This document shows, one piece after another, positions 50,907 to 59,484 of a stretch of DNA of 64,000 bases. The position numbers were made by a program, and so were the translations under genes. The notes under the pieces are model-generated. The model was not told where the DNA came from. It ran no database searches and worked only from the letters and a program-made list of their open reading frames with translations. The DNA is from JAVBJV01 sp031546815 (lineage in GTDB: Bacteria > Pseudomonadota > Alphaproteobacteria > Acetobacterales > Acetobacteraceae). Numbering within the stretch: position 1 is the first letter of the stretch; each line of letters starts with the position of its first letter. Where the stretch lies: NCBI GenBank assembly GCA_031546815.1, contig JAVBJV010000006.1:62001-126000 (forward strand), written 5' to 3'.

Positions 50907-52628
50907 ATGCCTGACAGCACCGTCCTCCCCAATGTCACCGTTGCCCTGCGTCTGGCGGAAGCCTTCGCGCGCCACGGGGTCACCATCACCTTCGGGCAGA
51001 GCCTGCCCTCGGCGTTTCATCTGGCCGCGCCACATGCGGGGATCGAGCAGACCGTCTACCGGCAGGAAAACATGGGCGGCACCATGGCCGATGGGTATGC
51101 GCGCATCTCGCACAAGGTGGGCGTGGTCACCGCGCAGAACGGCCCCGCCGCCACATTGCTGGTGCCGCCGCTGGCCGAGGCGATGAAGGCCAGCGTGCCG
51201 ATCATCGCACTGGTGCAGGAAGTCACCCGCGACAGCGTGGACAAGAACGCGTTTCAGGAGCTCGACCACATCCGCATGTTCGACCCGGTAGCCAAGTTCG
51301 TGCGCCGGATCGACCGGGCCGATCGTCTGGACGATTATGTGGACATGGCGTTCACCGCCGCCACATCCGGCCGCCCCGGCCCCGCCGTGCTGCTGGTCCC
51401 CGCCGATCTACTGCTGGAAAAAGCCACCGCCTCATCGCAGCGGCGCGCCAATCACGGGCATTTCCCGCTGGACCGCACACTGGCCGACCCCAGCCGCATT
51501 GCCGAGGCCGCTTCCCTGCTCGCCAAGGCTGCACGCCCGCTGATCATCGCCGGGGGCGGCGTGCATCTGTCGGACGCGGCGGCGGAACTGGCCGCGCTGC
51601 AACAGGACGCACATCTGCCGGTTGCCACCACCTTCATGGGCAAGGGCAGCGTGGACGAAAATCACCCGCTGTCGCTGGGCGTGGTCGGCAACACGATGGG
51701 CCTCGGCGCGCGCACCCGCGACATGCGCCCGCTGATCGAACAGGCCGATGTGGTGCTGCTGGTCGGCAACCGCACCAACCAGAACGGCACTGATAGCTGG
51801 ACGCTGTATCCGCGCGACGCAACCTTCATCCATATCGACCCCGACCCGCTGGAGATCGGCCGCAACTACGAAGCGCTGCGTCTGGTGGGCGACGCGAAGC
51901 TGACGCTGGCTGCCCTGCGTGATGCGATCCGCAAGCTGGACCTCACCGCCCGCACGAACGCCCGCAGCACAGTGGAAACCCAGATCTCCGCCGCAATTGC
52001 CAACTGGCGCAAACTGGTGGCCGACGTCACCACCCGCAACGGTGGCCCGGTGCGGCCCGAACGCATCGCGGCCGAGATCGACAAGCGCCTGCCCGCCGAT
52101 GGCATCATGGTGGCGGATGCGTCGTATTCGTCAAACTGGATCAACATCTACATGACGGCCAAACGCGCCGGGCAACGTTTCCTCAGCCCGCGCGGTCTGG
52201 CGGGGCTGGGCTGGGGTGTGCCGCTGGCGATCGGCGCGCAGGCGGCAGCACCCGACAAGCGCGTGGTCTGCCTGTGCGGCGATGGCGGGTTCGGGCATTC
52301 CTGGGCCGAGCTGGAAACCCTGCACCGCCTGCAACTGCCGGTCACCGTCGTGGTGCTGAACAACGGCATCCTCGGCTTCCAGAAACACGCCGAGACGGTG
52401 AAGTTCGGCGACCACACCATCGCCTGCGACTTCGCCGAGGTCGATCACGCCGCCATCGCCCGCGCCTGCAAGATTGCGGGCGTGCGCGTTGAACGCGGCG
52501 AGGATCTCGGCCCCGCGCTGGACGCCGCATTTGCTTCCGGCAAGCCCACATTGATCGAGGTGATGACCGACCCCAACGCCAAGCCGCCGCTGACCATCTT
52601 CCACGGAAAATACCCGGAGCCGTTCTAA
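50907..52628 (+). CDS. TPP-dependent acetolactate synthase-family enzyme
   Basis: A 573-residue thiamine-diphosphate enzyme with N-terminal pyrimidine-binding, central and C-terminal diphosphate-binding domains. The catalytic Glu is in QTVYRQENMGGTMADGYARI (about 53). The binding motif is LCGDGGFGHSWAELETLHRL, ending NNGILG. There is no adjacent ilvN. It is first in an operon with a zinc dehydrogenase, an SDR and a Bug binding protein, so a catabolic 2-oxoacid decarboxylase, sulfoacetaldehyde-type or related lyase is more likely than branched-chain synthesis. GGGAAG precedes its ATG. Confidence 0.85.
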   Translation: MPDSTVLPNVTVALRLAEAFARHGVTITFGQSLPSAFHLAAPHAGIEQTVYRQENMGGTMADGYARISHKVGVVTAQNGPAATLLVPPLAEAMKASVPIIALVQEVTRDSVDKNAFQELDHIRMFDPVAKFVRRIDRADRLDDYVDMAFTAATSGRPGPAVLLVPADLLLEKATASSQRRANHGHFPLDRTLADPSRIAEAASLLAKAARPLIIAGGGVHLSDAAAELAALQQDAHLPVATTFMGKGSVDENHPLSLGVVGNTMGLGARTRDMRPLIEQADVVLLVGNRTNQNGTDSWTLYPRDATFIHIDPDPLEIGRNYEALRLVGDAKLTLAALRDAIRKLDLTARTNARSTVETQISAAIANWRKLVADVTTRNGGPVRPERIAAEIDKRLPADGIMVADASYSSNWINIYMTAKRAGQRFLSPRGLAGLGWGVPLAIGAQAAAPDKRVVCLCGDGGFGHSWAELETLHRLQLPVTVVVLNNGILGFQKHAETVKFGDHTIACDFAEVDHAAIARACKIAGVRVERGEDLGPALDAAFASGKPTLIEVMTDPNAKPPLTIFHGKYPEPF

Positions 52629-52629
52629 C

Positions 52630-53661
52630 ATGCTGGCACTATGCAAGATGCGCGCGGGGTTCGGGCTGGATGCGCTCGACGTCCCCGACGCGCCACCACC
52701 CGGCCCCGGCGAGGCGCTGGTGCGGGTGGAAGCGGTGGGTATCTGCGGCAGCGATGTGCACGCCTTTGAATGGACCGACGGTTACGGCCATCTGGAACCG
52801 TATCTGCCGGTCATCATGGGGCACGAATTCGCGGGCCTTGTCGTGGAAACCGGCCCCGGCGTGCGCATTGCCGTGGGCACGCGCGTGGCGGTGCATCCCG
52901 CCGTCTATCGCGGCGACGGCAAGGTGGCGTGGCCGGGCGATCCGCGTATCGATGTGCCGCGCCTCAGCCTGGGGCTGACGGTGAATGGAGCATTCGCGTC
53001 GCTGGTCACGGTGCCAGCCGGCAGTCTGCTGGCGCTGCCCGATAATGTAGATGCGGAACTGGGCGCGCTGGTGGAGCCGTTATCCGTCGCGGCGGATGCC
53101 GTGCTGGTGGGCGATGTGACGCTGGGCGATACGGTGCTGGTGCTCGGCCCCGGCACCATCGGGCAGGGTCTGGCGCTGATGGCGCGCGCGGCGGGGGCGG
53201 GCCGGGTGATCGTCGTGGGACGTGCCGATGAACCACGCTTCGCCGTGCTGCGCGACCTGGGCTTCACCGACCTGATCGACGTGGCCGATGGCCCGCTGGC
53301 CGAACAGGTGCTGGCCCGCACCGGCGGGCATCCGGTGGATGTGGTGCTGGAGGCAACCGGACACCCAGCCTCGATCACCGATGCCTTGCCGGTGCTGAAA
53401 CGCGGCGGTGTGCTGGTAGCGGCGGGGATTCATCCCGAACCATTGTCGCTGCCGCTGACCGTGTTTGTACGCAATCGCCATCAGCTGCGTGCCTCGCACA
53501 GCTCGAAGCACGAAACGTGGGAACGGGTGATCGCGCTGATCGCCCGCGATCCCGAAAATTTCCGGCCGATGATTACACATCGGCTCCCCCTCGACCGCGG
53601 CCTGGAGGGGTTTGAACTCGCCCGCCAGCGCGCCGCCAGCAAGGTGATCCTGATCCCATGA
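52630..53661 (+). CDS. Zinc-dependent MDR alcohol dehydrogenase
   Basis: A 343-residue medium-chain dehydrogenase/reductase. Catalytic-zinc residues are in GICGSDVHAF (Cys), GHEFAG (His-Glu) and LVEPLSVA (Glu). The cofactor loop is LGPGTIGQGLALMA. The structural-zinc cysteine quartet expected after the TRVAVHP region is absent. Sorbitol, threonine or butanediol dehydrogenase-like specificities are possible. It starts 2 bases after the TPP gene and overlaps the SDR gene by 4 bases (ATGA), so the three are one operon. Confidence 0.88.
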   Translation: MLALCKMRAGFGLDALDVPDAPPPGPGEALVRVEAVGICGSDVHAFEWTDGYGHLEPYLPVIMGHEFAGLVVETGPGVRIAVGTRVAVHPAVYRGDGKVAWPGDPRIDVPRLSLGLTVNGAFASLVTVPAGSLLALPDNVDAELGALVEPLSVAADAVLVGDVTLGDTVLVLGPGTIGQGLALMARAAGAGRVIVVGRADEPRFAVLRDLGFTDLIDVADGPLAEQVLARTGGHPVDVVLEATGHPASITDALPVLKRGGVLVAAGIHPEPLSLPLTVFVRNRHQLRASHSSKHETWERVIALIARDPENFRPMITHRLPLDRGLEGFELARQRAASKVILIP

Positions 53662-54416
53662 GCAATTCAGACCGCACCGCCCTTGTCACCGGCGCTGCCC
53701 GTGGCCTTGGGGCGGCGATTGCGCGCCGCCTGGCCGCGGCGGGGCATCCCGTTGTGCTGGCCGATGTGCTGGACAAGGTTGAAGACACAGCAGCCGCCAT
53801 CCGCGCCGATGGGCATCAGGCGCGTGCCATCAAGCTGGATGTGGCCGATGAAGCCGCCATCACGGCGCTGCCCGAGACGTTGGGGGACTGGTGGTCCTCG
53901 CTCGGCGTGCTGGTGAACAATGCGGGGATCTCGCCCAAGGTCGATGGCCGCAAGCGCCTGATCGAGGATATTCCAACCGATGAATGGCGACGCGTGATGG
54001 ATGTGAACCTCACCGGCCCGTTCATGCTGTCGCGCGCGGCAATCCCGGTGCTGAAGAAGCGCGGCTGGGGCCGCATCGTGATGATGACCAGCCAGGCCGC
54101 CCGCACCCCCAGCACGATCACCGGCGCGTATTACGGAACCTCGAAAACCGGGCTGATGGGATTTGCGCGCACGCTGGCGGCCGAATTGGGAGCGTTCAAT
54201 ATCACCGTGAACAGCGTGGCCCCCGGCCGCATCAACAGCGACATGGTGGCAGGCGCGGCCCCCGGCACGAACGAGGCTTACATCTCGCGCATTCCCCTCG
54301 CCCGCTTGGGTGAGCCGGAGGAAGTGGCCGAGGTGGTGCATTTCCTCGCCTCCGACGCCGCCAGTTATCTCAGCGGCACAACCATTGATGTCGGCGGCGG
54401 CAGTTACATGCCGTAA
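53658..54416 (+). CDS. SDR family oxidoreductase
   Basis: A 252-residue classical short-chain dehydrogenase. The cofactor motif is TGAARGLGAAIARRL, with NNAG at about 89-92 and catalytic Tyr-x-x-x-Lys in GAYYGTSKTGL. The C-terminal LSGTTIDVGGGSYMP is typical. The Asp in VVLADVLDK after the second strand favours NAD. Substrate unknown, probably a hydroxyacid or polyol in the pathway of this operon. Its start overlaps the dehydrogenase stop. Confidence 0.9.
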   Translation: MSNSDRTALVTGAARGLGAAIARRLAAAGHPVVLADVLDKVEDTAAAIRADGHQARAIKLDVADEAAITALPETLGDWWSSLGVLVNNAGISPKVDGRKRLIEDIPTDEWRRVMDVNLTGPFMLSRAAIPVLKKRGWGRIVMMTSQAARTPSTITGAYYGTSKTGLMGFARTLAAELGAFNITVNSVAPGRINSDMVAGAAPGTNEAYISRIPLARLGEPEEVAEVVHFLASDAASYLSGTTIDVGGGSYMP

Positions 54417-54550
54417 GCTATTCCATGCTGTGGATGTCTTCGGAAGCTGGCGCACAAAACACAGAAAAAATGCTGGCGAACAGCCGCGTCAGATAGCAGT
54501 CTCTGACGACCAACCGGACATCTACAAAAACAAAAAGGGGGGGAACAATC

Positions 54551-55525
54551 ATGTCCATCAATCCGAAAATTTCGCGGCGCTCGACGCTTGGGCTGGCAGG
54601 GCTGGCACTTGCCGCGCCAGCCTTGTCGCAGAGCCGCTTTCCGGCGCATCCGGTCAAGCTGTTCGTGCCGTGGAGTGCCGGATCATCATCCGACGTGCAG
54701 ATGCGATCGCTGGCGGAAGCCGCCCAGCAGACGCTCGGCCAGCCGGTAGTGATCGAGAATCGGACCGGCGGCGGCGGAACACTGCATGTGCAACCGCTCG
54801 CCACGGCCAAGCCGGATGGTTACACGGTCGGGCAGATGCATCTGTCGATCGTGCGCCGCCCCTTCATGATGCGGCAGGCGCCATGGAATGCGGTGACCGA
54901 CTTCACCCATATCCTGCGTCTGTGCGGCTGGATGTACGGCCTCGCCGTGAAGGCCGACAGTCCATACCGGACCTGGCAGGAATTCATGGCCGACGCACGC
55001 GCCAATCCGCACAAGCTGACCTATGCAACCAGCGGGATCGGCACCACCAACCATCTGGCCATGGAGGACCTGCAGAAGCGCGAGAACGTAGAACTCACCC
55101 ATGTTCCCTATCGCGGCACCAGCGATGGGGTGACCGCCGTGCTGTCGGGCGAGGTCAGCTGCATTGCCGATGCATCGGCCTGGGCACCGCATGTGGAAGG
55201 CGGGCAGATGCGCGTGCTGTCCGTCTGGAACGCCGAGCGTGTACAGCGCTTCCCGAATGTCCCGACGCTGAAGGAACTTGGGCACGATGTTGTGGTGACC
55301 TCGCCCTATGGGATTTCCGGACCGAAGGGCATGGACCCGGCCGTGGTGCGGGTACTCCACGATGCATTCAAGACCGCGCTGTTCAGCCAGTCCAACGTGA
55401 CCGTGCGCAACCAGTTCGATATGCCGGAACAGTATCTCGACACCGCGCAATACACGGCCTTCATCTCCGAACGCAGCCGCTATGAGCAGGAGATGGTGCA
55501 ACGGTTAAATCTACGGATCGACTGA
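54551..55525 (+). CDS. Tripartite tricarboxylate transporter (Bug) substrate-binding protein
   Basis: A 324-residue periplasmic binding protein of the TctC/Bug family. The N-terminus has a Tat-like pair RR ahead of STLGLAGLALAAPALSQ, with cleavage near residue 27. The mature part shows the family pattern VKLFVPWSAGSSSDVQMRSL, VIENRTGGGGTLH and LTYATSGIGTTNHLA. Members bind carboxylates or aromatic acids. No TctA/TctB membrane genes are adjacent. It follows the SDR after 134 bases, has GGGGGGAAC as ribosome binding site, and ends the operon. Confidence 0.9.
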   Translation: MSINPKISRRSTLGLAGLALAAPALSQSRFPAHPVKLFVPWSAGSSSDVQMRSLAEAAQQTLGQPVVIENRTGGGGTLHVQPLATAKPDGYTVGQMHLSIVRRPFMMRQAPWNAVTDFTHILRLCGWMYGLAVKADSPYRTWQEFMADARANPHKLTYATSGIGTTNHLAMEDLQKRENVELTHVPYRGTSDGVTAVLSGEVSCIADASAWAPHVEGGQMRVLSVWNAERVQRFPNVPTLKELGHDVVVTSPYGISGPKGMDPAVVRVLHDAFKTALFSQSNVTVRNQFDMPEQYLDTAQYTAFISERSRYEQEMVQRLNLRID

Positions 55526-55557
55526 GGCCCGCTATCTGTCATAGCAAACTAATCCGC

Positions 55558-55593
55558 ACAAAAAACGCGCCGCGAAAGCAATTCGCGGCGCGT
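55558..55593 (-). terminator. Rho-independent terminator of the isocitrate dehydrogenase message
   Basis: A perfect 12-base inverted repeat ACGCGCCGCGAA (55565-55576) and TTCGCGGCGCGT (55582-55593) followed, on the minus strand, by TTTTTTGTG. It therefore ends leftward transcription, about 130 bases past the icd stop. A smaller stem AACCC-TTAT-GGGTT (55595-55608) is next to it and could serve the rightward Bug gene. Confidence 0.75.
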
Positions 55594-55671
55594 AAACCCT
55601 TATGGGTTCTCCCTTTTCGGGACGTTATTTCCCCCTAAACCGGCGGTATGTGCTCGGCACAGGAGAACAGC

Positions 55672-55719
55672 ATGCCAAACCTGACGGGTTGGGCAAGCCT
55701 ATTTTTTAGGGGAAATTAA
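55672..55719 (+). CDS. Candidate 15-residue micro-ORF between convergent genes
   Basis: AGGAG (55661-55665) lies 6 bases before an ATG that opens MPNLTGWASLFFRGN and ends in TAA. The spacing is ideal for translation, but nothing else supports it. The inverted arms ATTTCCCCCTAAA (55627-55639) and TTTAGGGGAAAT (55705-55716) flank and overlap it. It may be chance, or a small peptide or structured 3' region. Confidence 0.2.
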   Translation: MPNLTGWASLFFRGN

Positions 55720-55720
55720 C

Positions 55721-57187
55721 TCAGGCTTCGCCCTGGGATTTGGCGAAACCGTCTTCCCCTTCAAAACGTTGGAGTTTTTCTACATGCATCCAGATATGCT
55801 TGGCACTGATCCGGCTCAAAAGATTTGAAATTTCACCTTCAGCCTGGGTATTTGTTGCCTGCTGTAGCAAGAATCTGGCCCGGAAGTGGTCCACCATGTA
55901 GGTCTGCCCCCCGGTTGCCGGCCAAACCTGCGCCCCGCGATTCCCCAACGACTGCAGTTTGAACCCGCTTCCTTCAACCAGACCGGCCAGCGACGCGCCC
56001 AGCGCATCGGCGGTCAGCGGGCTTTCGATAAACACGTCGACCCCAACCAGTTCGCGGGTCTTCGGTTCGATGTGGTGGGTCTTGTCGGCCCAGACCGGCA
56101 GCTCGAACCGGTTATAGGCGCGCGGTGCCGCAAAGCGCGATGTGCGACCCAGGTTCGAGATCACCTGCCCGACATATGCATCGGTGCCAACCCCCTGCCC
56201 GCGCGGCGCGATATCGCCCGTCAGGTTCTTGCCTTCTTCCAGCGTGACGTAAACCGCCTGCTCGACCTTTTCCGCCGTCGCGAAGTCGCCCACATGACGC
56301 AGCATCATCACGGCCGAGAGCAGCAGCGCCGTCGGGTTCGCCAGGTTCTTGCCGGCGATCTGCGGGGCCGATCCATGCACAGCTTCGAACATCGCGGCGC
56401 GGTCGCCGATATTGGCCGACGGCGCAACACCCAGACCGCCCACCAGACCGGCGGCCAGATCGCTCAGGATGTCACCATTCATGTTGGTCATCACCACCAC
56501 GTCGAACTGTTCCGGCGCGATCACCATCTGGTGTGCGCAGTTATCGACGATCATGTGAGTCTGCTTGATGTCCGGATAGCTGGGGCCGACGCGTTCGAAC
56601 ACGCGCTTCAGCATGCCTTCCGTCATCTTCATGATGTTGGCCTTGGTCGCGCAGGCCAGATTGTCGCGGCCTTCGGCCTTCGCCAGCGCAAAGGCCAGAC
56701 GCAGGATGCGTTCGCAGCCCACGTCCGAGATCAGCTTCAGGCACTGGGCCACGCCCGGCGTCTGCATGTGTTCGATCCCGGCGTACAGATCTTCCACGTT
56801 TTCGCGCACGATCACCATGTCGATGCCGCGGCCCGAATACGGGGTCTTGATGCCCGGCAGTTCCTTCACCGGGCGGATGTTGCCGTACATCTCGAAGAAT
56901 TTGCGCAGCGTGACGTTGGCGGATTTTTCACCAAAGCCGACCGGGGTTTCCAGCGGACCCTTCAGCGCAATACCCGTGCGGCCGATCGAGTCCAGTGTTT
57001 CCTGCGGTGCGCCGGTGGGAATGCCCTTCTTGAAGACTTCCGCGCCCGCTTCGGCATCTTCCCAGTCCACCTGCGCCCCGGCAGCCGCCAGGATGCGCTT
57101 GGTCGCGCCCATTACTTCAGGCCCGATACCGTCCCCCGCAATCGCAGTAACGGTAACGCGGCGCGCCGGTGTGGAAGCTTTAGTCAT
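55721..57187 (-). CDS. icd: Isocitrate dehydrogenase, NADP-type, long form
   Basis: A 488-residue beta-decarboxylating dehydrogenase of the TCA cycle, of the longer type (Thermus/Rickettsia-like) with a C-terminal domain of about 130 residues after the catalytic core. The nucleotide/substrate motifs are AIAGDGIGPEVM, KSANVTLRKFFEMYGNIRPV, IVRENVEDLYAGIEH, and metal Asp in MNGDILSDLAAGL. The N-terminal residues choose it over 3-isopropylmalate dehydrogenase, as does the KSANVTLR phosphate loop. It is a single gene with its own terminator. Confidence 0.9.
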   Translation of the reverse strand: MTKASTPARRVTVTAIAGDGIGPEVMGATKRILAAAGAQVDWEDAEAGAEVFKKGIPTGAPQETLDSIGRTGIALKGPLETPVGFGEKSANVTLRKFFEMYGNIRPVKELPGIKTPYSGRGIDMVIVRENVEDLYAGIEHMQTPGVAQCLKLISDVGCERILRLAFALAKAEGRDNLACATKANIMKMTEGMLKRVFERVGPSYPDIKQTHMIVDNCAHQMVIAPEQFDVVVMTNMNGDILSDLAAGLVGGLGVAPSANIGDRAAMFEAVHGSAPQIAGKNLANPTALLLSAVMMLRHVGDFATAEKVEQAVYVTLEEGKNLTGDIAPRGQGVGTDAYVGQVISNLGRTSRFAAPRAYNRFELPVWADKTHHIEPKTRELVGVDVFIESPLTADALGASLAGLVEGSGFKLQSLGNRGAQVWPATGGQTYMVDHFRARFLLQQATNTQAEGEISNLLSRISAKHIWMHVEKLQRFEGEDGFAKSQGEA

Positions 57188-57324
57188 GGACAGTCTCCAT
57201 TGTGATAGAATTTTGCCCCCATATACGGGGACTGCGCGTGTTCGTCCAAGAGATCCGGATAAATACCTTGGTGGGTTAATATATGCCGAATACCTGCAGA
57301 ACTTTGCCCTGACGCAACTTCATA

Positions 57325-57987
57325 TCAGTTGCGCAACTGCCAGAACAGCGCCTGATCGAACGGCGCCCAGACCGGAACCCGCACACCGGCCCACGCCAAG
57401 GCGTCGCGCACCCATTGGTTACAGGTGAAGATCGGCGAATAGCTGCCATGCGCTTCGTAAAAGGCATCGCCGTAGCCATACCGGGCTTCGGGAATTTGCC
57501 GCGCCTGCCCATTCTCCATCTGCACGCTGGCCCGGATGGATGACACCAGCCGTGTATAGGCAGCCACCGACAGCCTGATCCTGCGCCCATCCCGCGGCAC
57601 CCAGGTATGGGCAACATGCAGCGCCGCGCCCCCCTGCCCCGACAACGCCGTCAGGACGGCGCCCAACGACAGATCGCTCCAGCGTGGCGTTTGCAGAAAG
57701 AACGTGCGGGCCCCCCACCCGATGGACACCCATTCGACACCGGGCTGCGGCGTGCCCATCAGCGTGTCGGCGGGCGGGAAAATATCGCCCCAGTCAATCA
57801 CATCCGTGCGGCGTGGCAGCACCAGCGCGGCATGCACGCGGTTGGTGGTCAGCCAGATCTCGATCCCGTCATCACTCTCGCGGAAATCGCGGTTGCGCGG
57901 CACCAGCCCCAACACCAGCGCCAGAGCCGCATACAGCAGCACAACGGATAGCAGCCCCAGCGCGGTACGGCGCAGAAGACGCAGCAC
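57325..57987 (-). CDS. DUF2459 (TIGR02117) family protein
   Basis: A 220-residue protein with an N-terminal membrane segment (about 9-30). Family landmarks are TTNRVHAALVLPRR, WVSIGWGARTFFLQTPRW, and a C-terminal FTCNQWVRDALAWAGV. The Cys, His and Asn positions hint at a Cys peptidase-like fold, but function is unknown. Members are often found near PHA genes, fitting the PHA genes elsewhere in this window. It follows ftsY directly (stop of ftsY 57988, ATG of this gene 57987). Confidence 0.85.
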   Translation of the reverse strand: MLRLLRRTALGLLSVVLLYAALALVLGLVPRNRDFRESDDGIEIWLTTNRVHAALVLPRRTDVIDWGDIFPPADTLMGTPQPGVEWVSIGWGARTFFLQTPRWSDLSLGAVLTALSGQGGAALHVAHTWVPRDGRRIRLSVAAYTRLVSSIRASVQMENGQARQIPEARYGYGDAFYEAHGSYSPIFTCNQWVRDALAWAGVRVPVWAPFDQALFWQLRN

Positions 57988-58911
57988 TCAGTTCAGACCA
58001 ACCAGACCGCGCGCAAAGTCCCGTGCATCGAAGGGACGCAGGTCGTTCGCCGTCTCGCCCACGCCCACCGCATGCACCGGCAGACCGAATTCCTGCGCCA
58101 GCGCCACGACGATGCCGCCCTTGGCCGAACCGTCCAGCTTGGTGACGATCAACCCGGTCACATCGACCATCTCGCGGAACACTTTCACCTGCTGCAGCGC
58201 GTTCTGGCCGGTGGTGGCGTCGAGCACCAGCACCGTGTCGTGCGGCACCGCGGCGTCCTGTTTCTTCAGCACGCGGATAACCTTGCGCAGTTCGTCCATC
58301 AGCCCCTGCTTGTTGTGCAGGCGGCCGGCGGTGTCGATCATCAGTACATCGGCGCCCTGACGCTTCGCCTGCACCAGCGCATCGAACGCCAGCCCGGCGG
58401 AATCCGCCTCGGGCGCGCCCGAGATCACTTCGGCGCCGGTGCGCTGGCCCCAAACCTGTAATTGTTCGACGGCAGCAGCACGGAATGTGTCGCCCGCCAC
58501 CAGCATCGGCTTCATGCCTTCCTCGTGCAGATGCAGCGCCAGCTTGCCGATCGTGGTGGTCTTGCCGGTGCCGTTCACGCCGCACATCAGCAGCACATGC
58601 GGCGCATGCGCGCGGTTGAACAGCAAAGGCTTTGCCACGGGTTCCAGAATGGCGGTGATCTGTTCGGCCAGAGCTTCACGGATTTCCTCGCCGGTCACTT
58701 CCTTGCCGAAGCGCGTGCGGCGGAATTCGGCGACGATCCCGGCGGCGACCTTCGCGCCAAGGTCGGCCGCGATCAGCGTGTCTTCCAGTTCCTCCAGCGC
58801 CGCGTCGTCCAGCTTGCGCTTGGTGAACAGGTCGCCGATGCCCTGCGTGATCTTCTGTGTACTGCGCGACAGGCCCTGTTTCAGCCGCGTAAAAAAACCG
58901 CCGAGCGCCAT
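57988..58911 (-). CDS. ftsY: Signal recognition particle receptor FtsY
   Basis: A 307-residue SRP GTPase that docks ribosome-SRP complexes at the membrane. It has a short amphipathic N-terminus (ALGGFFTRLKQGLSRSTQKI), the N domain, then G1 GVNGTGKTTTIGKLA (about 114), DARSG-equivalent region, G3 DTAGRLHNK, and TKLDGSAKGG. The acidic A domain of E. coli FtsY is absent, as usual here. It lies in a run of leftward genes ending with the DUF2459 gene. Confidence 0.96.
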   Translation of the reverse strand: MALGGFFTRLKQGLSRSTQKITQGIGDLFTKRKLDDAALEELEDTLIAADLGAKVAAGIVAEFRRTRFGKEVTGEEIREALAEQITAILEPVAKPLLFNRAHAPHVLLMCGVNGTGKTTTIGKLALHLHEEGMKPMLVAGDTFRAAAVEQLQVWGQRTGAEVISGAPEADSAGLAFDALVQAKRQGADVLMIDTAGRLHNKQGLMDELRKVIRVLKKQDAAVPHDTVLVLDATTGQNALQQVKVFREMVDVTGLIVTKLDGSAKGGIVVALAQEFGLPVHAVGVGETANDLRPFDARDFARGLVGLN

Positions 58912-58938
58912 ACGTTCAGACCCCTGTCAAAACCATCT

Positions 58939-59478
58939 TCATGCAATCTGTTCGATACGGCATTTCCGGCACAGAGGATACTCCTGCAAACGGTCCATCA
59001 TGATCCGAAAATCAGCCCCATACATGTAGAGCGCAGTTTCCTGCTTGCCGGTCCAGTGGCTGTCGACACTGCCTGCGTCCCCCAGCAGCCGGGCACATTC
59101 CGCAAAGACATGATCAGCATCTCGCAGATCGGTGCCATCCAGATACAACGCCAGACCTTCCCGCACACCGAAGTCGATGCGGCGCCCCGGCGGCACGGTC
59201 AGATACGACCCTTTCGGCATCTGCAACGCCGTCAGCGTGCCGGTTACCGCCATGATCAGTGCGTCGGACAGATCATCGAGTTCGATCTCGATATGGCAGG
59301 CGGAGATCTCGCCCTGCGGCGTGAGCGACGTGCCGCCCCCTGTTACCCGTGCGCCATGCCCGTGCTGCTTCATCGCCCGATCGAACGCGTCCTCGATATC
59401 GGTGTGACGCAGGGGCCGCAACCGGACATTCAAGGTCCCCGTGACATTGACAGGCTGCTTCCCGGGAAATCCGGACAT
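58939..59478 (-). CDS. Conserved-looking protein of unknown function
   Basis: A 179-residue soluble protein without signal or membrane segments. Features I can see: alternating strands ACHIEIELDDLSDALIMAVTGTLTALQMPKGSYL, a central Gly-rich region, GRRIDFGVREGLALYLDGTDL, and a C-terminal CRKC pair. I recognise no family. It lies 27 bases from ftsY and 6 bases after mtaB in the dapF-mtaB-orf-ftsY direction, so it is probably cotranscribed with them. Confidence 0.6.
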   Translation of the reverse strand: MSGFPGKQPVNVTGTLNVRLRPLRHTDIEDAFDRAMKQHGHGARVTGGGTSLTPQGEISACHIEIELDDLSDALIMAVTGTLTALQMPKGSYLTVPPGRRIDFGVREGLALYLDGTDLRDADHVFAECARLLGDAGSVDSHWTGKQETALYMYGADFRIMMDRLQEYPLCRKCRIEQIA

Positions 59479-59484
59479 GATCTT

